DNA of 15,192 nucleotides, from contig JABGPV010000119.1 of assembly GCA_018644785.1 (NCBI GenBank), forward strand, positions 1 through 15,192, in the 5' to 3' direction. Positions 6,734-13,920 of the stretch are shown piece by piece. The notes under the pieces are model-generated. The model saw nothing but the letters and a program-made list of their open reading frames with translations. It had not been told where the DNA came from and searched no databases. Position numbers and translations under genes: made by a program. Source of the DNA: Deltaproteobacteria bacterium. GTDB taxonomy: Bacteria; Desulfobacterota; DSM-4660; Desulfatiglandales; Desulfatiglandaceae. Within the stretch, counting starts at the first letter, position 1. Each line of letters opens with the position of its first letter.

Positions 6734-7744
6734 TTACTTCATGCCCGTCTTAGGCGGTTTTGAAGGCAGAATCACCGTAAAAACAGATCCCTTCCGGTCT
6801 TCCTTCGATTCAGCCATCACTTTTCCTTTATGAATTCTGGCAATGCTTTCAACCAGGTACAGACCGAGACCCGTCCCTTTGGCCGACATATCGGAAGACC
6901 GGCCGATCTGATAAAATTTTTTGAAAATCTTTTTAATTTCAGACTTTGGAATACCGATGCCGTTATCTTCAAAACGAATGCACAGCGCCTTGTTGGACCG
7001 TTCAAAGTAAATGTCCAATTTCGGTATTTCCGATTCATTGTACTTGATGGCGTTGGAAAACAGATTCATCAAAAGCACCTCAAACAAGGAAATATTGATA
7101 AGATACGAAAAGGTGCTTTCAGAGGGACGATGAATGTTGATTTCGCAATTTACGAAAAGGTGACGGCTTTTTCTGTAAAATTGCTCAACCACTCTCACCA
7201 GGTCCTCTGTGACAAATTTCCCGCCATAGGTCTTGCTCTCAACCTTGGCCAGGTTGAGTATCCGATTGATATTGTCACTCATCCGGTCCGCATCCTGAAC
7301 CATGTACCCGATATATTTAAGCTGGTCCTCCCTGGGGAATTCATATTTGCGAAATGTTTCCAGATACAGTTTTAAAGACGTAACCGGGGTTTTCAATTCG
7401 TGGGTAAAATTGTTGATGAAGTTTCGTTGGAGTCGATAGAGCTGCAATGTCTTCTGGTTATAAACAAAGATGATGAAAATTCCGATCAAAATGCTCCCCA
7501 CAAGGATGGAAAGCACCATAATCACCACCCAGGTCTGTGACGCCAGAACATGGTCAGGATCCAGGTTGGCCATTGCTATGACACTTTTCAGCCCCGCGCT
7601 GACCTCCACATACCAGTAAATGTACAAAAAGAGGGACAAGACCACAGCCCCAATGGAGAAAATGAAGATGAGGATGGGGTGAAAAAACCATCTCGATTGT
7701 TTAATGGGTGAATCCATAAGGTTTGTAAAACTTTTGTAAAACAT
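6734..7744 (-). CDS. Membrane histidine kinase with very short extracytoplasmic loop
   Basis: A 336-residue sensor kinase. Two membrane helices (about 23-46 and 72-95) flank only about 25 periplasmic residues. There is no clear HAMP or PAS domain before the dimerisation helix. The H-box is FTHELKTPVTSLK with H115. The catalytic domain shows the N-box NLFSNAIKYN (N231), the G1 box DNGIGIP (260-266), the F-box KIFKKFYQ and the G2 box KGTGLGLYLV (289-298). It phosphorylates the response regulator encoded next to it. The small loop suggests intramembrane or interface sensing, as described for short-loop kinases; the ligand is unknown. ATG 7744 is used; ATG 7717 in frame is an alternative and would still keep both helices. 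A good promoter lies just upstream. Confidence 0.92.
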   Translation of the reverse strand: MFYKSFTNLMDSPIKQSRWFFHPILIFIFSIGAVVLSLFLYIYWYVEVSAGLKSVIAMANLDPDHVLASQTWVVIMVLSILVGSILIGIFIIFVYNQKTLQLYRLQRNFINNFTHELKTPVTSLKLYLETFRKYEFPREDQLKYIGYMVQDADRMSDNINRILNLAKVESKTYGGKFVTEDLVRVVEQFYRKSRHLFVNCEINIHRPSESTFSYLINISLFEVLLMNLFSNAIKYNESEIPKLDIYFERSNKALCIRFEDNGIGIPKSEIKKIFKKFYQIGRSSDMSAKGTGLGLYLVESIARIHKGKVMAESKEDRKGSVFTVILPSKPPKTGMK

Positions 7745-7771
7745 ACCCGGAGGCCTTTAAGCTTCCTTTTT

Positions 7772-7800
7772 ATTGTACTAGCATAATGGCATTACTTCAA
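7772..7800 (-). promoter_or_regulatory. Predicted sigma70-type promoter of the kinase-regulator operon
   Basis: On the minus strand, TTGAAG (7795-7800, 4 of 6) and TACAAT (7772-7777, 5 of 6) are spaced by 17 bases. Transcription would begin near 7765, giving a leader of about 20 bases before ATG 7744. It is adjacent to the long hairpin element but does not overlap it. Confidence 0.55.
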
Positions 7801-7823
7801 CTGACAAAAACCCATATACCAAG

Positions 7824-7966
7824 GAGCCAGTTTCAAAATGTTCAATTTTGTTCGATATCAAGGAAGGCGAAAATTTTAGCCACAGGAATATAGCAAAATA
7901 TTTCGAGGATTAAAATTTTCGACTGACACGGAGATCGGGCAAAAGGGGGCGGTTTGAAATTGGCTC
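7824..7966 (+). repeat. 143-base near-complete inverted repeat element (MITE-like or structured RNA)
   Basis: The outer arms 7824-7859 and 7931-7966 face each other without gaps over 36 positions. As plus-strand RNA, 26 are Watson-Crick pairs, 6 are G.U pairs and 4 are mismatches. Next comes a small internal loop (7860-7867 against 7922-7930). An 11-base perfect stem follows, CGAAAATTTTA at 7868-7878 with TAAAATTTTCG at 7911-7921. A terminal 7-base stem is formed by 7885-7891 with 7898-7904, around the loop AGCAAA. The element ends 20 bases before the ATG of the radical SAM gene, with the ribosome site just after it. It encodes no protein. A non-autonomous mobile element is one reading and a structured 5' leader another. 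Confidence 0.7.
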
Positions 7967-7986
7967 AAAGATGGAGAGAAATAATA

Positions 7987-9744
7987 ATGCAAACACAGCC
8001 TGTTCACCGGCTTGGAACGCGGGCCAAGGTACTGTTGTCAAGCGTTTTTGGACCCTATGCTCAAGACGATGCCTATGGAAGCCGCAAGATCAACCCCATG
8101 GAGCTTTATCAAAATCAAGTCACGCGATCACAAGGGGCGTTTTCCCTTCGCATGTTTCATCGGTCCTTTGGATTGATGCTGCTTCAAGCGAATATTGATG
8201 CCCCCTGTACCCTCCTGGACTTTCCCTCGGAAGACCGCTTTATCGAAGAACTTCAAAGTTGTTCTTATGACATTGTGGGCGTCAGTGCCATTATCCCGAA
8301 TATTTTGAAGCTCAAAAGAATGTGCAGTCTTGTCAGAAAATACCAGCCCAATGCAACGGTTGTTGTGGGCGGGCATGTGGCCAACAAGGAAGATGTCCAT
8401 GAAATAATTGATGCAGACCATATCGTTAAAGGAGACGGCGTCCAATGGTTTAGAACGTTTCTCGGGCAGGACGAGACGGCGCCGGTCAGGCATCCGGTTA
8501 CACCTTCGGCAAACGGAACCCGGATCATGGGTGTTGCGCTGAGCGAAAAAGCCGAAGATACTGCCGCCATCCTGATCCCTTCCGTGGGTTGCCCCATGGG
8601 CTGTAATTTCTGTTCCACTTCCGCCATGTTCGGGGGGAAGGGAAAACATCTCAACTTTTACGAAACCGGCGACGAGCTGTTTGGTGTGATGCAGGGGATT
8701 GAAACAAAACTCAAAACCCAATCCTTTTTTGTCCTGGATGAGAATTTTCTCATGCATCGCAAAAGAGCGCTTCGATTGCTCGAACTGATGGAACAGAACC
8801 GGAAAAGCTGGTCTTTATATGTCTTCAGTTCCGCCCGGGTGTTAAAAAGCTATACCATCGAGCAACTGGTGGGGTTGGGAGTTTCCTGGGTCTGGACCGG
8901 ATTGGAAGGCGAAGACAGCCGGTATCAGAAGCTTAAAAAGGTGGACACCCACTCCTTTGTCCAACATTTACAATCCCACGGCATTTGCGTCCTGGGTTCA
9001 TCCATTATCGGGATGGAAAACCACACCCCCGAAAATATCGATCAAATCATAAACCATGCAGTCAGCCATGATGCGGATTTCCACCAATTCATGCTCTACA
9101 CCCCGATCCCCGGTACGCCACTGCACGCGCAGCACAAGGCGGACGGAACCCTGCTGCCCGAATCGGAGTTTACAGCCGCGGATACCCATGGGCAATACCG
9201 CTTCAATTATAAGCATCAACACATCCGTAACGGCCGGGAAGGAGAATACCTTCTCAACGCCTTTCGCCGGGATTTCGAGGTCAACGGCCCCAGTCTTGCC
9301 CGCCTGATTCGGACCACGCTCAAGGGCTGGCAGAAATATAAGAATCACCCGGATAAGCGGATTCGAAGCCGTTTTTTATTGAAGGCAAAAACGCTTCGAA
9401 TCACCTATGCAGGCGCGGTGTGGGCCATGAAAAAATGGTCCCGGGGCAACGAACCGGTTGGGGCAAAAATGGATACGCTTCTCAAAAGACTTTACCGGGA
9501 GTTTGGCTGGAAGACAAGGCTGTTTGCCCCACTGGCCGGGATCTACCTTTACCACAACCTGAAAAAGGAAGAAGATCGGATTCAAAGCGGATGGATCTAT
9601 GAGCCCCACGCCTTCTATGAAAAGAATACAGCCGCTCTGGCACTTGAACATCAGCGAAAAGGCGAAAAGACTGTAAAATCCACGGTTCCTTGGGTGACCG
9701 GAGATCTCTCTCCTGTTTTTGGCCGGATTTCGGCCGGCGCATAG
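7987..9744 (+). CDS. Cobalamin-binding-like radical SAM protein
   Basis: A 585-residue protein, cytosolic as far as I can see. Residues about 55-160 resemble a B12-binding Rossmann domain (SFGLMLLQANI, DIVGVSAIIPNILKLKRM, ATVVVGGHVANKEDV, ADHIVKGDG), but I see no DxHxxG cobalt-ligand motif, as in many cobalamin radical SAM enzymes. The radical SAM core begins with C202-x3-C206-x2-C209 in SVGCPMGCNFC. It continues with FFVLDENFLMHRKRA, WVWTGLEGED and SSIIGMENHTPENID, typical of this superfamily. The last 150 or so residues are a basic, aromatic-rich extension I do not recognise. ATG 7987 is chosen because a GGAG lies about 10 bases before it; the longer TTG frame at 7954 begins inside the upstream inverted repeat. 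The substrate is unknown; methylation or rearrangement of a lipid or natural product would be typical. It is divergent from the two-component operon. Confidence 0.82.
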   Translation: MQTQPVHRLGTRAKVLLSSVFGPYAQDDAYGSRKINPMELYQNQVTRSQGAFSLRMFHRSFGLMLLQANIDAPCTLLDFPSEDRFIEELQSCSYDIVGVSAIIPNILKLKRMCSLVRKYQPNATVVVGGHVANKEDVHEIIDADHIVKGDGVQWFRTFLGQDETAPVRHPVTPSANGTRIMGVALSEKAEDTAAILIPSVGCPMGCNFCSTSAMFGGKGKHLNFYETGDELFGVMQGIETKLKTQSFFVLDENFLMHRKRALRLLELMEQNRKSWSLYVFSSARVLKSYTIEQLVGLGVSWVWTGLEGEDSRYQKLKKVDTHSFVQHLQSHGICVLGSSIIGMENHTPENIDQIINHAVSHDADFHQFMLYTPIPGTPLHAQHKADGTLLPESEFTAADTHGQYRFNYKHQHIRNGREGEYLLNAFRRDFEVNGPSLARLIRTTLKGWQKYKNHPDKRIRSRFLLKAKTLRITYAGAVWAMKKWSRGNEPVGAKMDTLLKRLYREFGWKTRLFAPLAGIYLYHNLKKEEDRIQSGWIYEPHAFYEKNTAALALEHQRKGEKTVKSTVPWVTGDLSPVFGRISAGA

Positions 9745-9833
9745 GTATCAAAGTAGCGCCTGATTTGTCGTCTGAGATATCCGTTGGGCGGTGTCTAAAT
9801 CTCGATGAGTCATATTGCTATCCTTTTCGTTGG

Positions 9834-10919
9834 CTACTTAAAACGCACCTTTGGATGTGTAATTTCAGGGGAATCGATAGTTTGCAATCTTGCGCGAAAT
9901 TCGTGCTCGGTTACGGAACTTTTCCAGTGCCCGGTAATGCCGGCGGTATACACCATCATGATATATATCCCGATGATGACCGTGCCCAGTTTGGCCGCAT
10001 TCCAGAAGGTTTTCCCCGTGCCTTTCGTTTTTAACATCAGCGCATTTTCGACCGGACAGACCCGCGTACATTCCATGCATCCGTTGCATTCCGGGCTGCG
10101 AATATAACGCTTGTCATCCACCGGCAGGTCATAAGGACACGCTTCGGAACAGCTTTTACAACCGATGCAGGTGTCGGGATTGCGCTGAATCCGTGTGGGA
10201 CTGCATAAGGCCAGAAACCCCATCAGCGCCCCATAGGGGCACAGGTACCGGCACCAGGCATTGCGAACAAAGAGAGACGATAAAACCAAAACCGTTAATA
10301 CGATCATTGTCAGCATGGTCATCCGTGTGAAAAAATGGAGCATCTTGACATCGGATATCTTATAATAAGGGCTTTCCAGGAATCCTAAAATGTCAGGGCT
10401 GCTCATGGAAAATATAATGACTACAAAAAACCCCAGCAGCAGGTATTTGAGACTTCGTAAAGGGAAATCCAGCCAGACGGGCAGTTTATAGTTTTTCCCG
10501 AAAAGACTTCTTCCCAATTTCCAGAGCCATTCGGAAAGGGTTCCCACCGGACAGAACCATCCGCAAAACGATTTACGCAATGCAAGGGAAATAAAACCGG
10601 CAAATCCCAATAATACCATGGCGGCCGGGTGAACCGAATCCCAGATGCCGGTTTGAACGAACAATTTCCATCCCATCAGCGCTCCGATGGGAAGGAAGCC
10701 TTCAACACCCGGCGGCCTCAGGACGGTGATAACACCGTTTCCCGAGGCCTGGTGAACATAGATGAAAAATTGAACCCCTATTCCGATGGTTGCGAGAAAT
10801 ACACCCAATTGAAACCAATTCCGTTTTCCCCATGTATGGGGTTCTTTGCGCTCCTCATGCTGTAGACGGGAACTGTCGGAATAAATTGTATTTTCAGATT
10901 CTTTCAACATTACATCCAC
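9834..10919 (-). CDS. NapH/CcoG-like membrane polyferredoxin (4Fe-4S)
   Basis: About 361 residues, with roughly five membrane helices (near 37-54, 101-117, 157-172, 200-217 and 312-330). It carries the twin CxxxCP motifs of the NapH/RnfE-like family (C119-GWF-CP and C223-RYL-CP) and two ferredoxin cluster motifs: C251-x2-C-x2-C-x3-CP and C278-x2-C-x2-C-x3-CP. Such proteins pass electrons between the quinone pool and soluble or periplasmic partners. With no nap, nos or rdh partner genes beside it, the redox partner is unknown. Starts GTG 10919 and ATG 10910 are both possible; neither has a strong ribosome site. It is convergent with the radical SAM gene and preceded by an FNR-like site. Its place among menaquinone genes fits a quinol-linked role but does not prove it. 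Confidence 0.85.
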   Translation of the reverse strand: MDVMLKESENTIYSDSSRLQHEERKEPHTWGKRNWFQLGVFLATIGIGVQFFIYVHQASGNGVITVLRPPGVEGFLPIGALMGWKLFVQTGIWDSVHPAAMVLLGFAGFISLALRKSFCGWFCPVGTLSEWLWKLGRSLFGKNYKLPVWLDFPLRSLKYLLLGFFVVIIFSMSSPDILGFLESPYYKISDVKMLHFFTRMTMLTMIVLTVLVLSSLFVRNAWCRYLCPYGALMGFLALCSPTRIQRNPDTCIGCKSCSEACPYDLPVDDKRYIRSPECNGCMECTRVCPVENALMLKTKGTGKTFWNAAKLGTVIIGIYIMMVYTAGITGHWKSSVTEHEFRARLQTIDSPEITHPKVRFK

Positions 10920-10963
10920 TTTTCCATTTCACCCAAGACCACTTTTTCGTATCCCCTTATGGC

Positions 10964-11005
10964 TTTCTACTCGAAAATGGATTACGGGTAATTGATCTAA
11001 GTCAA
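10964..11005 (-). promoter_or_regulatory. FNR/CRP-family box with class II promoter geometry
   Basis: On the minus strand, TTGAC-TTAG-ATCAA (10992-11005) matches the FNR box TTGAT-N4-ATCAA at 9 of 10 positions. A -10-like TAGAAA (10964-10969) follows after 22 bases. A start site near 10957 puts the box centre at about -41.5, the class II activator position. It sits about 75 bases upstream of the polyferredoxin start. Confidence 0.5.
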
Positions 11006-11114
11006 TTCATTCGGTTTCTGTTTTATTAAGAAGGAATTGAAGAAAGAAATGGCGGATGTTGATGGGGATTCAATCCGATTTGAGTTTGTAGATCCCATGC
11101 CGCTGATCGAGGTT

Positions 11115-11957
11115 TCAACAGGCCATCAACGGCAGCGCGCATGGCCCCAGCAACCCGGCCGCCTCCGCCCGGTCCAGTAAAACCCTCACGGCCCCTCGCC
11201 CTTCATGGCCCAGATTCCTGCTGAACCGGTTCACGTAAAGATCGATATGCTGTTGAATCACCGAAGGCGCCATCTCCTGGGCATGGGACCTGACGTAATC
11301 CCTGACCACCGATGATCCGCCCTCCGCCAGAAAAAGGGATTGACGAATCCGATCGTCCACCATCCGTGCCGCGCGTTCCCCCAGATCCCTGCGGATGGCA
11401 ATGCCGCCCAGGGGAATGGGAAGTCCGGTTTCTTCCTCCCACCACTGGCCCAGATCAAGGATGGATTGAAGGCCATAAGCATCCAGTGTAAACCGTCCCT
11501 CATGGATAACAAGCCCGAAATCCGCTTCGCCAACGCTCACCGCCGGCATGACTTCGGAAAACACCATTTGCCGGAATTTCGGTTCGTGTCCCAGATAAAG
11601 GGTCAGGAGCAACCGGGCCGTTGTCAAATTTCCGGGTGCCGCGATGGTATATCTTCGGTTGCCGTGTTTAAGGTGTTCCAGATCGGTCCCACCCCGGGTT
11701 ACCAGGATCGGACCGCAACCTCGCCCCAGGGCGCCCCCGGAATGAAGGAGGGCATACTGTTCTCTCACCCTGCCGAGGGCAAAAAATGAAAGCTTGGTCA
11801 CATCCAGCCTCCCCTCTAAAGCCCAACCGTTCAAGGTCTCCACATCAGCCAGTACCGGATCAAAGGAGAGAAATACATCTTCGTTATTGGCCGAAAGACC
11901 CCCGAAGATGTAAGTGTCATTGGGGCATGTTGAGTATCCTATCCGAAGTGTTTTCAA
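11115..11957 (-). CDS. mqnD: 1,4-dihydroxy-6-naphthoate synthase
   Basis: A 280-residue enzyme with a periplasmic-binding-protein-like fold, working in the cytosol. It splits cyclic dehypoxanthine futalosine to 1,4-dihydroxy-6-naphthoate. The MqnD hallmarks are the N-terminal GYSTCPNDTYIFGGL (usually SPCPNDT; here S-T-C-P), the KLSFFALG segment, GRGCGPILV (78-86), and H152 in the LVIHEGRFT motif, at the position of the known catalytic histidine. The start is TTG 11955-11957, overlapping the mqnB stop by 4 bases (TTGA) and preceded by AAGG about 8 bases upstream, so it depends on coupling. It is the last gene of tetR-mqnB-mqnD. No obvious terminator with a T-run was seen downstream. Confidence 0.95.
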   Translation of the reverse strand: MKTLRIGYSTCPNDTYIFGGLSANNEDVFLSFDPVLADVETLNGWALEGRLDVTKLSFFALGRVREQYALLHSGGALGRGCGPILVTRGGTDLEHLKHGNRRYTIAAPGNLTTARLLLTLYLGHEPKFRQMVFSEVMPAVSVGEADFGLVIHEGRFTLDAYGLQSILDLGQWWEEETGLPIPLGGIAIRRDLGERAARMVDDRIRQSLFLAEGGSSVVRDYVRSHAQEMAPSVIQQHIDLYVNRFSRNLGHEGRGAVRVLLDRAEAAGLLGPCALPLMAC

Positions 11958-12649
11958 TATTTTAACCTTAAATGTTCAAGTAACGCTTTCTGAGGTGGAA
12001 CCATGGCCTTTTCAAAATCCCAGTGAGATTTGTCACGATCGCCCGCCCCATTGCTGATGCCCCTGATTTCAGCGGTTCTGCAACCAAACCGATGCCCCGC
12101 AAGCGCCAGGGCATACCCTTCCATATTTTCCGCCAGCGCTTGAAATTGCCTTGCCCGGTTATGGGCCTGATTGCCGTCGGCCGAAACCCCGACAACGGTC
12201 AGCATCCTGCCATAAACGGCATTACCCATTTCCATGGCGTGGCCCAGCAAAAGGGAAGAGGCTTCTTGATTCATGTGAATTTCCTGCATAACCCCCGGCA
12301 GTTTCATGTCGTGTGTGTCACCCATACCGGGACCTGCCACAACGCCCAACTCCGCCAGGATCTCTGTTTCCGCCACCACCATGTCCCCAATCCCCAGACC
12401 GGATTCGGGAAATGAACCGGCAGACCCCACCATCACCATGAAGTCCGGCTGAAGCATGCCGCACAAAGCACCCAGCGTCGTGCAGGCAGAAGCAACGCCC
12501 ACCCCTGTGACCCCGAGGTTGACAACACGATCCCCCATGGCGCCCGCAAACCACGGAAAACCGCCCACACGCCCTTTTAAACGGGCGCTCGTTGCCTCAA
12601 GCAACAGGGCGAGTTCATTCTCCATTGATGCAACAATACACAGGTTCAT
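11954..12649 (-). CDS. mqnB: Futalosine hydrolase (futalosine nucleosidase)
   Basis: A 231-residue cytosolic nucleosidase of the purine nucleoside phosphorylase/MTA-SAH nucleosidase fold. It removes hypoxanthine from futalosine. Features are the N-terminal IVASMENEL, the glycine-rich GVTGVGVASACT and VMVGSAGSF strands, the ribose-binding NMEG (175-178), and RGISNGAGDRDKSHW near 196-210, where D204 is the likely general acid. It has no membrane segment. I start at ATG 12647-12649, which overlaps the TetR stop by 4 bases (ATGA) and has an AGG ribosome site. The longer open frame to 12694 would overlap tetR extensively and adds residues foreign to the family. Its pairing with mqnX in this window shows the deaminase-then-hydrolase version of the route. 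Confidence 0.93.
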   Translation of the reverse strand: MNLCIVASMENELALLLEATSARLKGRVGGFPWFAGAMGDRVVNLGVTGVGVASACTTLGALCGMLQPDFMVMVGSAGSFPESGLGIGDMVVAETEILAELGVVAGPGMGDTHDMKLPGVMQEIHMNQEASSLLLGHAMEMGNAVYGRMLTVVGVSADGNQAHNRARQFQALAENMEGYALALAGHRFGCRTAEIRGISNGAGDRDKSHWDFEKAMVPPQKALLEHLRLKY

Positions 12650-13329
12650 TTTATAACCTGACGTTCCGTTAATACAGATGGGGTCATGCCGCATTTCAGC
12701 ATTTTCAGGATTCCTTCAATCTCTCCATTGGTTTCCATATGGGACAACCGGTTTTCGCTGCCGAGCTGACCCCGAAATTGAGCGTGATGGGCATGAACGA
12801 AACGGTCCACCACAGCCTCCACCATAAACGATGAAAGTTCGGGATCCAGATCGGACCTCAATTCACCTCTTTCAATGCCCTTTTGAATCAGGGATTTGAT
12901 AAACGCCAGGGATTCCCGGTGGACTTCTGCCACAATCTCCCGTTTGTATGGCGAGTCCCCGGTGAACACAATGCGATAATAAATGGCAGCCAGACCCGGA
13001 TGGGCACAGATGAAATCAAGGCCGGCGAGCATCACCTTCTCAAGACGCATGAAGAAATCCTCCGCTTCACTTTCATCCCGCACCTGTTTGAGATAGTCTT
13101 TTACGCGGCCCAGGGCCATTTTGTACACAAAGCCGAACAGGCCCGCTTTACTCCTGAAATATTTAAAAAGCGCGCCTTTTGAGATACCAGCCGCCTTAAC
13201 CACCACATTCATACTGGCGTTGTTGTAGTTCTTATCCGCAAACTCGTTGATGGCGGCGGCGAGAACTCTTTCCCGCTTTTCTTCATCCAGTTTCAGGAAC
13301 ATCTTTGTGGCAGTGGTTTGAATATCCAT
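12646..13329 (-). CDS. TetR/AcrR-family transcriptional regulator, first gene of the mqnB-mqnD operon
   Basis: A 227-residue repressor-type protein. The N-terminal helix-turn-helix (about 18-60) reads ERVLAAAINEFADKNYNNASMNVVVKAAGISKGALFKYFRSKAGLFGFV, a standard TetR DNA-binding domain. The rest is an all-helical ligand and dimerisation domain whose ligand cannot be read from sequence. ATG 13329 is used because GGAAAG lies 8 bases before it; the GTG at 13338 would be too close to that site. The stop overlaps the mqnB ATG by 4 bases, so regulator and menaquinone genes share one transcript. Autoregulation, and hence control of mqnB-mqnD, is a reasonable inference. I could not find a convincing operator palindrome between 13330 and 13480. 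Confidence 0.9.
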   Translation of the reverse strand: MDIQTTATKMFLKLDEEKRERVLAAAINEFADKNYNNASMNVVVKAAGISKGALFKYFRSKAGLFGFVYKMALGRVKDYLKQVRDESEAEDFFMRLEKVMLAGLDFICAHPGLAAIYYRIVFTGDSPYKREIVAEVHRESLAFIKSLIQKGIERGELRSDLDPELSSFMVEAVVDRFVHAHHAQFRGQLGSENRLSHMETNGEIEGILKMLKCGMTPSVLTERQVIK

Positions 13330-13482
13330 TGAGGACACTTTCCATAAAGGGAAAAACCGTCTTTATCATCTATCTATGTTTAACACAATTCCACCATTTC
13401 ATCAAGAATCCACCAGACGAATTTCATTGACCCGAGAATGGTAAGGAAGGTTTTTTCCGGGAGTGGGAAATCAATCATGGTC

Positions 13483-13511
13483 TTGACTAAGAGACTGATT
13501 TATGTTAGAAA
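13483..13511 (+). promoter_or_regulatory. Predicted sigma70-type promoter of the 105-residue protein gene
   Basis: TTGACT (13483-13488, 5 of 6) and TAGAAA (13506-13511, 4 of 6) are separated by 17 bases. The transcript would start near 13518, about 50 bases before ATG 13568. The rest of the 13330-13567 intergenic region is AT-rich with nothing else that I can assign. Confidence 0.4.
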
Positions 13512-13567
13512 AAAACAATTCCAAAGCTTTTTAAGGCCCTGCGCTGCATTTGATAGGAGATCGAAAA

Positions 13568-13885
13568 ATGGCAAATAAAGAGGAACAGGGATGGTACAAA
13601 AAATTTTATGAGGGAACATTTCTGGTTAAAGGCTGGAAATCCCGAATGAATGAGGTTCTTAAGGGCCTTTCACCCGAGGACAAAGGGGAGATGGGCCAAC
13701 GGCTTGAAACCCTCGGGAAAAAAATCGGAATGGAGTGGGCCAAGGACAATGATGTCCGAAGGATCGATACGGCCCAACTTCAACGGTGGGGAAATGATCT
13801 TCAAAACGCCAGTCAAAAAGGGGGCGAAGCTCTGGCCGATCAGATTCAGCAACTGAATGGAGAGGTGGACAAAAAACTTGCCTGA
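13568..13885 (+). CDS. Small soluble protein of unknown function
   Basis: A 105-residue, highly charged, probably helical protein with no signal peptide or membrane segment. It starts MANKEEQGWYKKFYEGTFLVKGWKSRMNEVLKGLSPEDK and ends in an alternating polar helix. I do not recognise a family. The ATG 13568 start is supported by AGGAG about 8 bases upstream; the longer TTG reading at 13550 would include that site. It has its own predicted promoter and is followed, 145 bases later on the same strand, by a divergent ABC1 kinase gene. A functional link between the two is possible but only positional. Codon use looks like its neighbours. Confidence 0.75.
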   Translation: MANKEEQGWYKKFYEGTFLVKGWKSRMNEVLKGLSPEDKGEMGQRLETLGKKIGMEWAKDNDVRRIDTAQLQRWGNDLQNASQKGGEALADQIQQLNGEVDKKLA

Positions 13886-13920
13886 CGGGAACCTGCGTCG
13901 CTCTTCCCAGGATCTCATTT

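Noticed and set aside
7954..7986. N-terminal extension of the radical SAM protein from TTG 7954
   Set aside because: The first codons fall inside the right arm of the inverted repeat, while ATG 7987 has a GGAG ribosome site just outside it.
8128..8757. 209-codon minus-strand open frame inside the radical SAM gene
   Set aside because: Antisense to the CxxxCxxC region of a clearly real gene; no independent ribosome site or family match.
9721..9735. GGCCG-GATTT-CGGCC hairpin at the end of the radical SAM gene as a terminator
   Set aside because: The T-run lies before the stem on the plus strand, not after it. On the minus strand the stem is followed by A residues. It also lies inside the coding sequence.
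12649..12694. N-terminal extension of MqnB by 15 residues
   Set aside because: The family starts at MNLCIVASMENE. The ATG at 12649 overlaps the TetR stop in the usual ATGA arrangement, and the extension would be read from tetR codons.
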